Source: JBBROS01 sp965217935
GTDB lineage: Bacteria; Pseudomonadota; Alphaproteobacteria; Acetobacterales; Acetobacteraceae
Assembly: GCA_965217935.1 (NCBI GenBank)
Contig: OZ244581.1
Coordinates: 3,968,001 to 4,032,000 of the forward strand
Direction of reading: 5' to 3'
DNA length: 64,000 nucleotides
This document shows positions 8,901-16,567 of this stretch, piece by piece. Made by a program: the position numbers and the translations under genes. Under the pieces are notes generated by a model. It did not search any database. It was not told the origin of the DNA and was given only the letters and a program-made list of their open reading frames with translations. How positions within the stretch are numbered: the stretch's first letter is position 1; each line of letters starts with the position of its first letter.

Positions 8901-10313
8901 GGCGTCGACCGTCCAGGCCCCGGCCAGCAGCCCGGCATGGGCTTCCCCCGCGAGGATCAGCGTCTCGATCTGCGCATCGGAGAGCAGCCCGGCGTCGACC
9001 AACTCGGGCGTGCCGTGCGGGCGGTAAATGGGCAGCGGCGGGCGCACGCTCGCCATCGCGGCCGACTGGACCAACGGTGTCGGATGAGGTTTCGCACCAG
9101 GCACGCGGAAGCTCTGGAGTGCGAACGGCTCGTAAAGCGTCTCCTTGATCTTCACCGTGTCGTCGTCCGCCACTTCGACGGGCTCATAGGCGATCTCGAC
9201 AGCGTCGGCCGCGACGGGCGCGAGTGGGCGCGAAGCCGCCCGCACCTTGGTGAACGTAGAGGCGGCCTTCCGCCGATCCGCAGAACCGGAAAGGCGGCTT
9301 GGCATACAAGCGGCTCGCGCGGGCATACGCGTGGCGACCCATGCGAGCAGCGTCGCCACGTCCGGCGCAAGCCCGAGCGAAGTCGGCAACATCGTCGGAT
9401 CGGACGCCGGCAGCTTGTCGATGACGGTCAGCCGGGTCTCGGCCGTGGTGCCATGCTTGGCGAAGACGCGACCGTCGACGGCGGCGGTGAACACGACGCG
9501 ACCGCGCTCCTGCAGCCGGGTATAGGCTGACGCCCAGGCCGCGTTTTCCGGCGAAAAGCTCGCGCCGGTGATCGCCACCAGCCGGCCACCGTCTCTGAGC
9601 CGCGCGAGCGCCGAGCTGACGTGCCGGTACGCGGCATCGGCGACGCGGCCCTCGACGTGCGCGTCCACCGAGAAGGGTGGGTTCATCAGCACGACGCTCG
9701 GGCGCAGGTCGGCGTCGAGGTGGTCGTGGATGCGCGCCGCATCGAAGCGGGTCACGGGCGTTGCCGAGAAGAGCGCGGCGAGGAGGTCGGCGCGGGTGTC
9801 GCTCAGCTCGTTCAGTGCGAGCGAGCCGCCGGCGAGTTCGGCCATGACGGCGAGCAGGCCGGTGCCGGCCGACGGCTCCAGCACGACATCGGAGGGGTTG
9901 ATCGCGGCCGCTGCGGCAGCGACGAGGCCGAGCGTGATTGGCGTCGAGAACTGCTGGAGCGCCTGGCTCTCCTCCGAGCGCCGGGTGTGGGTCGGAAGCA
10001 GCGCGGCGACCTTGGCCAGCATCGCGAGTCGCGCGGCGGCTGGCTTGGCGCGCATGGCGGGGCCGAAGCGACGGAGGAACAGGAGCTGGGCAATCTCGCA
10101 GGCTTCGTAGGCGTCCTTCCACGCCCAAAGCCCCTCGGCGTCGGAGCCGCCGAAGGCGGTCGTCATCGCCTCGCGCAGGATGCGGGCCTCGATGGGCGCC
10201 CCCCGGGCGAGGACGGGCAGGAGCGCGTGTGCGGCGGCGAGCAGCGCTGTCGCTGTGGGTATGGCGCGCGCGGGATCGGCAACGGGCGCAAGCCCGGCGG
10301 AAGCGGTTGGCAT
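5958..10313 (-). CDS. Strawberry-notch-type methyltransferase/helicase fusion (1451 aa)
   Basis: A giant element protein. Near residues 145-215 it has an adenine-methylase-like SAM domain with VLEPSAGTGLLAVMAEL and the catalytic MNPPFS motif. A superfamily 2 helicase core follows, with Walker A GDGTGAGKGRQ (about 495), DESH in place of DEAH (about 600), and a C-terminal helicase half containing SDAGGTGRSYHADLGAKNQR and GLGRTNRTHQAQ. This is the bacterial strawberry-notch arrangement common on alphaproteobacterial plasmids and ICEs. It may modify or remodel element DNA to avoid host restriction; that is inference. GGAG precedes the ATG at 10313. No break is visible over 4.3 kb. Confidence 0.9.
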   Translation of the reverse strand: MPTASAGLAPVADPARAIPTATALLAAAHALLPVLARGAPIEARILREAMTTAFGGSDAEGLWAWKDAYEACEIAQLLFLRRFGPAMRAKPAAARLAMLAKVAALLPTHTRRSEESQALQQFSTPITLGLVAAAAAAINPSDVVLEPSAGTGLLAVMAELAGGSLALNELSDTRADLLAALFSATPVTRFDAARIHDHLDADLRPSVVLMNPPFSVDAHVEGRVADAAYRHVSSALARLRDGGRLVAITGASFSPENAAWASAYTRLQERGRVVFTAAVDGRVFAKHGTTAETRLTVIDKLPASDPTMLPTSLGLAPDVATLLAWVATRMPARAACMPSRLSGSADRRKAASTFTKVRAASRPLAPVAADAVEIAYEPVEVADDDTVKIKETLYEPFALQSFRVPGAKPHPTPLVQSAAMASVRPPLPIYRPHGTPELVDAGLLSDAQIETLILAGEAHAGLLAGAWTVDATYDVVSAALDEAETAVRFRRGFMLGDGTGAGKGRQVAAVILDNWLKGRKRALWVSKSDTLIEDAQRDWSALGQERLLIQPLSRFRQGTPIRLEDGILFATYATLRSDARDERVSRVQQIVDWLGTDFDGVIVFDESHAMQNAAGGKGERGDAAPSQQGRAGLRLQHALPNARVLYVSATGATTVQNLAYAQRLGLWGGEDFPFATRAEFVAAIETGGVAAMEVLARDLRALGLYTARSLSYDGVEYEILEHALTPEQTRIYDAYAGAFQIIHHNLAAALEATGVTSANAEGGSSTLNAQAKSAARSAFESSKQRFFGHLLTSMKTPTLIAHVDQDLACGHACVVQIVSTGEALMERRITDIPAEEWSDVQVDITPREYVLDYLAHAFPVQLYKPFTDGEGNLSSRPVYDDGQPVPCRDAVERRDVLIEQLASLPPVQGALDQIVQRFGTDVVAEVTGRSRRIVRKRGDDGVDRLAIEGRPAGANLAETSAFQDDEKRILVFSDAGGTGRSYHADLGAKNQRLRVHYLLEAGWKADAAIQGLGRTNRTHQAQPPLFRPIATDVRGEKRFLSTIARRLDTLGAITRGQRQTGGQGMFRASDNLENEYARAALRQLYMLLLLGKVDGCSLGRFEDATGLSLTTRDGAVREELPPITQFLNRVLALPISLQNLLFDVFDGLLAARVEAAVAAGSFDRGVETVSAASLRIVDRRTVYTHAATGAETRAFEVVRLDRTNAMTLVDALDFARERRGRLLVNARSSHAAVQVAAASLTLDDGEVERRVRLVRPTERKNIAEAAFEGSRWEEVGEAAFASAWDAEVATLPEFVESRFWIVTGLLLPIWRRLPDDGCRVYRLQTDDGERVLGRLVSPAWIADSLGTEAPTVKPAEAWVAVLHRGDLLQLADGLAVRRSRVMGVERVELTGATDGMVDRLKAMGLTSEIISWRLRLFVPVDARGPAILGAVLERHPLARVVARTSPQAVAA

Positions 10314-10420
10314 GGTGGGTCACTCCGAGAGCGGAAGGGGAACGACTCGGACGGCGCGCTCTCTCGACCCCGCCCGGGCTCACCCCCTCAGGGCGACCCT
10401 CTTCCTCTCTGAGACCCGAC

Positions 10421-10457
10421 ATGAAGAAAGGGCCCGGCGCCGGAGCGCCGGACCCTT
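10421..10457 (-). terminator. Rho-independent terminator of the DUF6927 gene
   Basis: On the minus strand, AAGGG plus GCGCCGG-type arms form a 12-pair stem with one mismatch and a four-base loop, followed by a TTTCTTC tract. It lies 20 bp after the DUF6927 stop and before the leader of the helicase gene, so it separates the two transcripts. Confidence 0.7.
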
Positions 10458-10476
10458 CTGGGACGGGGCAGGAACG

Positions 10477-11058
10477 TCAGGCTGACGGCTCGATCTCGAA
10501 CCTCCGCTGGTCGAGATTGCTGATGCGGTAAAGCCCGTAGCCTCCCGGCGGTCGCAGCCGCACCGCGCGCGGACGGCGCGGATCGATCACGACTTCCAAT
10601 CGCGCGTGCGACGCCCCGTCAGTGAAGGTGATCGGCTCGTCGAACACCAGCGTCCACCCGTTGCGCAGGCGCGGCTTTGCCGTGCGGCGTACGGCGGCGG
10701 TGCGACAGCGCTCACGCCAGGCGAGCGCGTACGCGTTCTCGGTCGGGGTGAGGAGGTCGAGGATCGCCGGCGGGCACTCAGCCTCGCAAGGCCCCATGGT
10801 TTCGTCGATGTCCTTGTACCCGAGGACGTAGCCTCCGCGGTCGCGCGGATTGTAGCGGACGAGACAGACAAGTGCGGCGACCTCGCGATCGCGGTCAGGT
10901 CTGACAATCTCGATCGCGGCATAGTAGGTGCGCATCTTGACGAGCGCCGAGCGAAGCACGCGCACGCGGCTTTCCGGCCGCTCGTAGGTGAACTGGTCGT
11001 CGAGATACTGGCGCGGCCCCGAATGACCGCCCAGCGATTGCATGTACAGCCAGCCCAT
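10477..11058 (-). CDS. DUF6927 family protein (193 aa)
   Basis: Starts at 11058 with CAGGAGACCCGTCATG. The N-terminus MGWLYMQSLGGHSGPRQYLD is the recognisable start of the DUF6927 proteins seen on alphaproteobacterial elements. The body is a mixed alpha/beta protein with no membrane segment. Function is unknown. It is the last gene of a minus-strand group (DUF6878, DUF6915, an unnamed gene, DUF6927) and is followed by a terminator. Its leader matches the leader of the next gene upstream, with the same CGTCAT start context and the same hairpin. Confidence 0.8.
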   Translation of the reverse strand: MGWLYMQSLGGHSGPRQYLDDQFTYERPESRVRVLRSALVKMRTYYAAIEIVRPDRDREVAALVCLVRYNPRDRGGYVLGYKDIDETMGPCEAECPPAILDLLTPTENAYALAWRERCRTAAVRRTAKPRLRNGWTLVFDEPITFTDGASHARLEVVIDPRRPRAVRLRPPGGYGLYRISNLDQRRFEIEPSA

Positions 11059-11080
11059 GACGGGTCTCCTGAAATGACGA

Positions 11081-11102
11081 AGCCCGGCGCGGCGGCCGGG
11101 CT
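11081..11102 (-). repeat. Intergenic hairpin, copy 1
   Basis: AGCCCGG-(8 bases)-CCGGGCT, a seven-pair stem 23 bp upstream of the DUF6927 start. The same hairpin with the same flank (ACGAAGCCCGGCGC) precedes the next upstream gene. It may stop or slow readthrough, or stabilise processed mRNA ends. Confidence 0.55.
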
Positions 11103-11129
11103 CACAGTTGGTTGGAAAGGTTTTGCGGG

Positions 11130-11552
11130 TCAGCCGGAGGCGGCGTCGAGGGGCGGATCGAGCATCTCGCCGAGCCAGTGCGCGCAGTCGGTCCAGGCCA
11201 GGCTCTTGCGCGCGCCGAGGTCGATCGTCTGCGCGCCGCCGCCGTAACCGTCGAGGCGGGGCTTGGAGCAGGTGAGCGCCCAGGTGAACCCCCAGCGGCC
11301 AGTGAGGTCGAACGCCTCGGCGCAGGCGAGCACGAAGGCGATGACATGCTCGGGCTCGCCATAGCCGTCCGAGCTGATCCACAGCGCGCCGGGACCGCAG
11401 TCGGGATCGTGTTCCATCTCGAAGCCAAGGTCGGCGCCCTCGGCATCGTCGAGCGCATCGGCTTGCCGTCGGCGTATCTCTTCGGCGCGAGCGGCGTTCT
11501 CGGCGGTGCCCACGTCGAACATGCAACTGAACTGCGTGAAGTAGTCTGCCAT
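11130..11552 (-). CDS. Conserved element protein of unknown function (140 aa)
   Basis: Starts at 11552 in the same AGACCCGTCATG context as its neighbour. The sequence MADYFTQFSCMFDVGTAENA opens a soluble acidic protein with a tryptophan-rich centre (DLTGRWGFTWALTCSKPRLD, about residues 82-101) and a WTDCAHWLGEMLDPP end. I have seen this type of protein beside DUF6915 and DUF6927 in integrative elements but cannot give it a family name or a function. Confidence 0.75.
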   Translation of the reverse strand: MADYFTQFSCMFDVGTAENAARAEEIRRRQADALDDAEGADLGFEMEHDPDCGPGALWISSDGYGEPEHVIAFVLACAEAFDLTGRWGFTWALTCSKPRLDGYGGGAQTIDLGARKSLAWTDCAHWLGEMLDPPLDAASG

Positions 11553-11574
11553 GACGGGTCTCCAGAAACGACGA

Positions 11575-11596
11575 AGCCCGGCGCAATGGCCGGGCT
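11575..11596 (-). repeat. Intergenic hairpin, copy 2
   Basis: Second copy of the AGCCCGG/CCGGGCT stem with an eight-base loop, 23 bp upstream of the start at 11552. The loop differs from copy 1 while the stem is unchanged, which argues that the structure is what is kept. Confidence 0.55.
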
Positions 11597-11626
11597 CGTC
11601 GAGTTTGACGGGGTGGGCGGGGAAGG

Positions 11627-11995
11627 TCAGGCTGCCGTCGCCGCGAACGGATCGACATCCCGATGGATCGGCTGCGCGCGCCCCATCCAGGGCTCCGGCC
11701 GGATGCAACGCACCCAGTCGGCGAAGCTCGGGATGAACCCGAGATCCTCGCGCACATGCTGTTCGCCGATCAGTCGGACCGGGACGACCCGGCCGGTGCT
11801 GATGGTCATGGTCGCACCGAAGAAACGCTCGGCCATGAAGATGCCCTCGGCATGATGGCGCAGCGCGCGATGCCGGAAGTCCGCGGTGATCGCCTTCGAC
11901 TCGTCGAACCATTGGTGGAGTGCGAGATAGTCGTCCGCCGTCCCGCCCCATTTGCGCGCGGACGAGAGCGCGTGATGATAGCAATGTCCCATCAT
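11627..11995 (-). CDS. DUF6915 family protein (122 aa)
   Basis: The double ATG at 11995/11992 follows GAGGAGG. MGHCYHHALSSARKWGG is the DUF6915 signature, and the body has further histidines (DFRHRALRHHAEGIFMAERF, about residues 39-58) that could bind metal. Proteins of this family occur on plasmids and ICEs of alphaproteobacteria. The function is unknown; the histidine pattern resembles metal-dependent hydrolase helices, but this is only suggestive. The gene starts eight bases after the DUF6878 stop and is probably cotranscribed with it. Confidence 0.82.
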   Translation of the reverse strand: MMGHCYHHALSSARKWGGTADDYLALHQWFDESKAITADFRHRALRHHAEGIFMAERFFGATMTISTGRVVPVRLIGEQHVREDLGFIPSFADWVRCIRPEPWMGRAQPIHRDVDPFAATAA

Positions 11996-12002
11996 CGCCT
12001 CC

Positions 12003-12479
12003 TCACCATTCGTGGCCAGAGTATTCGGAGGTCTCGATCCGCTCGTTATAGTCGAGCCGGATCGCGCTTCCCGCGACGTCGAAGCTGAACTCGCCGAACG
12101 CGCCCTCGTTGTTCTCCCAGCCCCCGTGCGTCTCTTGGAGGAGGTCGTAGGCGAGTTGCTCGATCGCCTCGGCGAGCGGCAGCGTTCGGGTCTCGACGCC
12201 CGAGCCGTCCCACACGGGCGAGGCGATCTCGACGTCGGTCGCGGGCAGCTCGGTCGCGGTGTCGCCGATGCGGGGATCGACGCTTTCGATCTGGCCGGAG
12301 TCGCCCGAGCCGTCGAAGGTGACAACGACGGAGGTGATGCCGGTTGCCGCGAGGGCGGCGAGGATGGCGGCCTTGTTTGCGGGGCGGGCCTCGTCGGCGA
12401 GACGGGTCCGGCTTGCGTGCTGGGCCTCGATCGCGGCCCAGGCCGCGGCGGGATCGTACGAGGGGATGACCTCGGTCAT
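12003..12479 (-). CDS. DUF6878 family protein (158 aa)
   Basis: Start at 12479 with CAGGAGATTTCCCATG. The protein has an N-terminal helical part (YDPAAAWAAIEAQHASRTRL) and a beta-rich C-terminus (GITSVVVTFDGSGDSGQIES) ending with several aromatic and acidic residues. This matches the DUF6878 pattern on alphaproteobacterial elements. Strongly acidic, soluble. The function is not known; the acidity fits a DNA-mimic or protein-binding role, which is speculation. Confidence 0.8.
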   Translation of the reverse strand: MTEVIPSYDPAAAWAAIEAQHASRTRLADEARPANKAAILAALAATGITSVVVTFDGSGDSGQIESVDPRIGDTATELPATDVEIASPVWDGSGVETRTLPLAEAIEQLAYDLLQETHGGWENNEGAFGEFSFDVAGSAIRLDYNERIETSEYSGHEW

Positions 12480-12538
12480 GGGAAATCTCCTGATGGGAAG
12501 AGTGCGGGACGGCCGAAGCCGCCCCGCCAGGTGAGGGA

Positions 12539-14635
12539 TCACTCGGCCGCGATGGCGTGCGCGAAAGCCGGGTCGGGTTCGTCGGCTTGGGCCAGTTCCT
12601 CGTCATCCGCGAGGAAGTCCGGCAGGGCTTCGACAGCGTCCGCGTCGTCCGTGGTGTCGACCTCGACGCCAGCGACGGTGAGCGGCTCGGGCACCCAGCC
12701 GGTGTCGGCCAGGAGCCGCTCGGCTTCCTTGGCCATCTCCGGCTTTTTGAGGTGATCGATCAGCTGCGCGGCCATTTCGCCCTTGGCGTCGCGCACCGCT
12801 TCCAGGATTCTGACCTTGGGCACCCGGCCGAGATAGTTGTCGACCGTGGCCTTCCAGCCCGCCGCCGCCATGTCGAGCCCGACGGCGCGCGCCAGCACTT
12901 CGCCATGCGCGATCGCCTGCGGGCGCCGGTTGAACGGCTCGCGGGTGACGTTGACGGTCAGCGAAACGGCGTGAGCGAACAGCGCGTGCCGCTCGTCGGG
13001 ACCGAGTTCTACCAGCGCCGGCCACAGCGCATCCGAACGCTGGGGGAGGCGCTTCGCCCAGAAGTCGTGGCGGGCCCCGATCGCCTTGGCCGACGCGCAT
13101 TCGGCCAGCCCGGGCGCTTGCGTCCCGAAGCTCGCCGACTTGGCGACGAGTTCGAGGCAGGTGTCGGAGCCGAAGTGGTAGAACGCCGGCAGGCAGAGCG
13201 CGTGAAGGACGGCCAGGTGCGCCGTGTCCGAGTCGATCGCGACCGCATCGCGCAACGCCAGCGTGCGGTGCGCCGTGAGTTCGGTGACCAGCCGTTCGGA
13301 CAACGGCCTGAGCGTGTCGTCCTCCTCGCCGCCATCGGGCTCGGCCAAGTGTTGGCCACCGATGGTGATCACCGCGCGCGTCTGACCCGTCGGCTCCACG
13401 GCCGCCTGGGTCGGTTCGCCCTCGACCGGCTCGATCACGACCGGCGGCTCATCCTCCGGCCGCACGAACCCGCGCTCGACCCGGAGCTGGCCGTTGCCGT
13501 CGACGGTGACGAACGCGCCGGCACGCGCAACCACGGCCGGGTCGTAGGTCACCGGCGGGTTGTTGAACGCCTCGATCGCCGCTTCCAGCTCGGCGAGGCG
13601 GATGTCCACTTCCTCGGGCAGATCGCCGTCGCCCTCGTGTGCAGCGTAGAGGCACTCCAGCTCGTCGGTCAGCGCCTCGTGCGCCGCCTGCGCCTCGTCG
13701 GACACCTCCGGCCGCTCGCCGTAGATCCGGCGCAAGCCCGTCGCGTGGCCGTAGGGGAAGTCGAGCGCCGCCTCGACCCACTTCCAGCCCTCGGCGCCGA
13801 CCGTCTCGGCCTCTTGAGCGAGCTTCTCCGCCGCGAGCCGGTCGAGCAGCGCCACGTCTTCGAGCCACCCCCCGTCGTCATGGGCGAACAGGTCGCGACC
13901 GATCACGCCACCGGCTTCCTCGTAGGCAGCGATACTCACGAACCGCGCGCGGCGGTCGGCGGCGCGGACCGCGCCTTCGGTGAGCATGCGCCGGATCAGA
14001 TAGGGTTCGCGGTTGTAGCCCCTCGAGACCGACTCCCAGACCTGCGTCTGGCGGGCGTGATCGCCGCTGACCGTGAACGCCATCAGCTGGTCGAGCGTCA
14101 TGCCGTCCTCGGCGTAGACGTCGAGCAGCACCGGGGCGACCGAGGCGAGCCGCAGCCGCTGCTTGACCACGGTCGCGGAAACGAAGAAGCGGGCCGCGAT
14201 CTCCTCCTCGCCCAGGCCCCGGTCGGTCAGCGACTTGAAGGCGCGGAACTGGTCGAGCGGATGGAGCGCCTCACGCTGCACGTTCTCGGCGAGGCTGTCC
14301 TCCTCGGCCGAGATCGGCGAGCCGGCCTCGCGCACGTTGCACGACACGGGCGCGGTCTTGGCCAGGCGCTTCGACTTGACCAGGATCTCCAGCGCGCGGA
14401 ACCGGCGTCCGCCGGCCGGCACCTCGAACATGCCGGTTTCGACGCCGTCACCGTCCACTACCGGGCGGACGTTGAGGTTCTGCAGCAGGCCGCGCCGGGC
14501 GATGTCCTCGGCGAGGTCCTCGACCGAGACGCCGGCCCGGACGCGCCGGACGTTCGCCTGGGACAGGATGAGCTTGTTGAAGGGGATCTCGCGCGATTGC
14601 CCGAGCGAGACGATCTTCTGAACGGCCGTAGCCAT
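12539..14635 (-). CDS. Large ParB/Spo0J-domain protein (698 aa)
   Basis: The N-terminal 230 residues form a ParB-type CTPase/DNA-binding region: PFNKLILSQANVRRVRAG, PAGGRRFRALEIL, and LAENVQREALHPLDQFRAF (box II, about residue 115), then a helix-turn-helix GLGEEEIAARFFVSATVVKQ. The C-terminal 450 residues are an acidic extension typical of ICE and plasmid ParB-like proteins and not of chromosomal ParB (about 300 aa). No parA lies beside it. Probably a nucleoid-like DNA-loading or regulatory protein of the element. Start at 14635, just below a conserved leader. Confidence 0.88.
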   Translation of the reverse strand: MATAVQKIVSLGQSREIPFNKLILSQANVRRVRAGVSVEDLAEDIARRGLLQNLNVRPVVDGDGVETGMFEVPAGGRRFRALEILVKSKRLAKTAPVSCNVREAGSPISAEEDSLAENVQREALHPLDQFRAFKSLTDRGLGEEEIAARFFVSATVVKQRLRLASVAPVLLDVYAEDGMTLDQLMAFTVSGDHARQTQVWESVSRGYNREPYLIRRMLTEGAVRAADRRARFVSIAAYEEAGGVIGRDLFAHDDGGWLEDVALLDRLAAEKLAQEAETVGAEGWKWVEAALDFPYGHATGLRRIYGERPEVSDEAQAAHEALTDELECLYAAHEGDGDLPEEVDIRLAELEAAIEAFNNPPVTYDPAVVARAGAFVTVDGNGQLRVERGFVRPEDEPPVVIEPVEGEPTQAAVEPTGQTRAVITIGGQHLAEPDGGEEDDTLRPLSERLVTELTAHRTLALRDAVAIDSDTAHLAVLHALCLPAFYHFGSDTCLELVAKSASFGTQAPGLAECASAKAIGARHDFWAKRLPQRSDALWPALVELGPDERHALFAHAVSLTVNVTREPFNRRPQAIAHGEVLARAVGLDMAAAGWKATVDNYLGRVPKVRILEAVRDAKGEMAAQLIDHLKKPEMAKEAERLLADTGWVPEPLTVAGVEVDTTDDADAVEALPDFLADDEELAQADEPDPAFAHAIAAE

Positions 14636-14643
14636 GTCGGTGT

Positions 14644-14720
14644 ACTCCGCGACGGGCGGTCGCGAGACACTCTCTCGACCTCCAACCCGTCACGAAGCGA
14701 AGCGCAGCCCTCTGACTCTC
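14644..14720 (-). promoter_or_regulatory. Conserved leader upstream of the ParB-like gene
   Basis: On the coding strand the leader reads AGAGGGCT, then CGTGACGGGTT, GGTCGAGAGAG and CCCGTCGCGGAG before the start. The same blocks, in order and spacing, occur at 16126-16202 before ardC. A weaker version (GGTCGAGAGAG only) lies before the helicase gene near 10360. A shared promoter or operator, or a common 5' UTR, is likely. Confidence 0.65.
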
Positions 14721-14949
14721 ACCTGGCCCGGGGTGACCGCGACAAACCCGCGGCAAGCACCCGCCGCGCGTCACGGAGATAATCGCGGTACGTCACTTCG
14801 GACGCTGTCACACTCTGTCGAAAGCCGTTGCTCAGAGCCAGCGCCGCGATCGCGCGGGGCGGTTTGAGAGTGTTCGTCGTTTTCGCTCGCGCAAATAGCT
14901 TCTCAGCAAGGGCGATCGCGTCCGGGGTGAAGGGTGTCTTTCGTGTCAT
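14719..14949 (-). CDS. Small basic hypothetical protein (76 aa)
   Basis: ATG at 14949 with GGAGACGACATC upstream. The product starts MTRKTPFTPDAIALAEKLFA and contains RDYLRDARRVLAAG; it is helical and strongly basic, as in small DNA-binding proteins. The last two bases overlap the leader of the ParB-like gene. No family recognised. A short hairpin (CCTTCGC/GCGAAGG, 15031-15049) lies upstream. Function unknown. Confidence 0.6.
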   Translation of the reverse strand: MTRKTPFTPDAIALAEKLFARAKTTNTLKPPRAIAALALSNGFRQSVTASEVTYRDYLRDARRVLAAGLSRSPRAR

Positions 14950-15154
14950 GATGTCGTCTCCGTCGGCTCGAATTGAACCCGTCGGGAGGCTGCAACCAGA
15001 GCACAGCCCCTCGCGGGGCATGCCGGTTAACCTTCGCAAATGGCGAAGGACGGGACCCCGGCTCAGGCCGAGGTTGATTGCGGTGCCATCATGCAAGCCC
15101 AGTGGAGATCGGCACTCGATCGTGCCGTTTCAAGGAGGCTATCGAGAGGTGGAA

Positions 15155-16117
15155 TCATGCCGCTTCCAGCTTGTCCTTGAGGTCTGCGGGCGCGAGTTGG
15201 TCGAGGCCAGATCCGAACGCGAGCAGGTAGTCCGCCGCCTTCGACGCGGCGGACGCGGCGCGCACGACGGCGCGGTTGTCCTCTCGCAGCACGTCGAGCC
15301 ACGATCCGATATAGTCGGCGTGTCGCACCGTGGGCGTGATGCCGATTGTGGCGCAGCAGAATGCTGCAGTCAGCTCGGCAACCAGCTCTTCCTGAGCATA
15401 CTTCTTCGAGCCGAAGCTTCCCGACAGGTCACGCCCAAGCCGCGAGCCGTGACCCGACCAATGGCCAAGCTCATGCAGAGCGGTCCGATGCCAGTCGATC
15501 GGCGCGAAATAGCTTTCGGGCCGAGGCACCTGCACATAGTCGAGCGCGGGCGCATAATAGGCCTTGTCGCCGCCGAGCCGCAGATCCGCGCCGCTTTTCC
15601 GGATCAGCGCCTCGACCTCGGGCAAGATCAGCCCTTCGGGCACCGGCGGCGGCAAGCTGACGAGGTCTTCGGGCAAGCCCTCGCACTGGTCGGTCGAGAA
15701 CACCGTGAACCGCTTCAGGAACGGGATCGCCTGCGCGTCCTCGCCGGTGTCGCGCGCGCGTCGGCGCTCATCGTCGGGCACGAAGCGGTCGGCGTACACG
15801 ACCGTCGTGCCGCGCTCGCCCTTGCGGACGTTGCCGCCGAGGCTGAGGGCCTGGCGGAAGGTGAGCCAGCTCTGGCAGGAGAAGCCCTGGGCAACGACGG
15901 CGCCCCACAGGATCAGGATGTTGATGCCCGAGTAGTGGCGTCCGGTGCTGACGTTCTTCGGCATGGCGAGCGGGGCCGACACGTCCGACGAGCCCCACGG
16001 CTGAACCCAGGGTAGTCGACCTGCCTCAAGCTCGGCGACGATGCGGGTGGTGATCTCGTCGTACAGGTTGGCGCGCTCGGGCGCCGGGCCGGCTGACCGG
16101 GAGGGGGAACGACGCAT
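15155..16117 (-). CDS. ardC: ArdC-type antirestriction protein (320 aa)
   Basis: Residues about 15-140 form the ArdC N-terminal single-stranded-DNA-binding domain (DUF1738), with ITTRIVAELEAGRLPWVQPW and the YSGINILILW and LTFRQALSLGGNVRKGERG segments. A zinc metallopeptidase-like domain follows, with HELGHW at residues 215-220 and a downstream EELVAELTAAF helix. Family knowledge: ArdC proteins protect incoming plasmid DNA from host type I restriction during conjugation. The gene is full length and starts behind GGAGAACCGCGATG. It marks the backbone as mobile by conjugation, although no transfer genes lie in this window. Confidence 0.92.
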   Translation of the reverse strand: MRRSPSRSAGPAPERANLYDEITTRIVAELEAGRLPWVQPWGSSDVSAPLAMPKNVSTGRHYSGINILILWGAVVAQGFSCQSWLTFRQALSLGGNVRKGERGTTVVYADRFVPDDERRRARDTGEDAQAIPFLKRFTVFSTDQCEGLPEDLVSLPPPVPEGLILPEVEALIRKSGADLRLGGDKAYYAPALDYVQVPRPESYFAPIDWHRTALHELGHWSGHGSRLGRDLSGSFGSKKYAQEELVAELTAAFCCATIGITPTVRHADYIGSWLDVLREDNRAVVRAASAASKAADYLLAFGSGLDQLAPADLKDKLEAA

Positions 16118-16125
16118 CGCGGTTC

Positions 16126-16202
16126 TCCGCGACGGGCCGGCCGGGAGCCTCTCTCTCGACCTTCAAACCCGTCACGGCGACAGCCGTAGCCCTCTCACTC
16201 TG
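16126..16202 (-). promoter_or_regulatory. Conserved leader upstream of ardC
   Basis: Copy of the leader before the ParB-like gene, with the same AGAGGGCT, CGTGACGGGTT, GGTCGAGAGAG and CCCGTCGCGGAG blocks. Beyond it, up to 16567, there is no gene I can support; a small hairpin GGGGAA-GGCT-TTCCCC lies at 16264-16279. Confidence 0.65.
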
Positions 16203-16567
16203 GCGGGCGTTGCGGGGCGCAGTCCCGCAGAAGGGGTCCGGCGAGACCGCGGCTCGCCGGCAGGGGAAGGCTTTCCCCTTCGGGGCATTCCTGCGCTTGC
16301 AGCGGCGCGCTTATCTCGGGTCAGGGCGGCGGACTGGCGTCGCGAAAACGAGGGTTTCTGCAACATGCGGCATTGCGGCCGTTTCGGCTCGGCGAGGCGT
16401 AGATAAATACGTCGTGATATCTTTGTCGAGGAATCGAAGCTCGTGATCGTTCCGCGACACGCCTCTTGGCGGACCCCCGGTCTCAACCGAGGAACATACG
16501 ATGCCCGCCAGCTCGACGCATTGAAGGCGGCCGATGTTTGGGTGGCACCGCCTTCGACAGCGGTGCC

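Noticed and set aside
7614..9530. 638-codon plus-strand frame inside the helicase gene
   Set aside because: Antisense shadow; the helicase motifs on the other strand are decisive.
12557..14782. 741-codon frame opposite the ParB-like gene
   Set aside because: Shadow of the ParB frame; no ribosome site and no domain.
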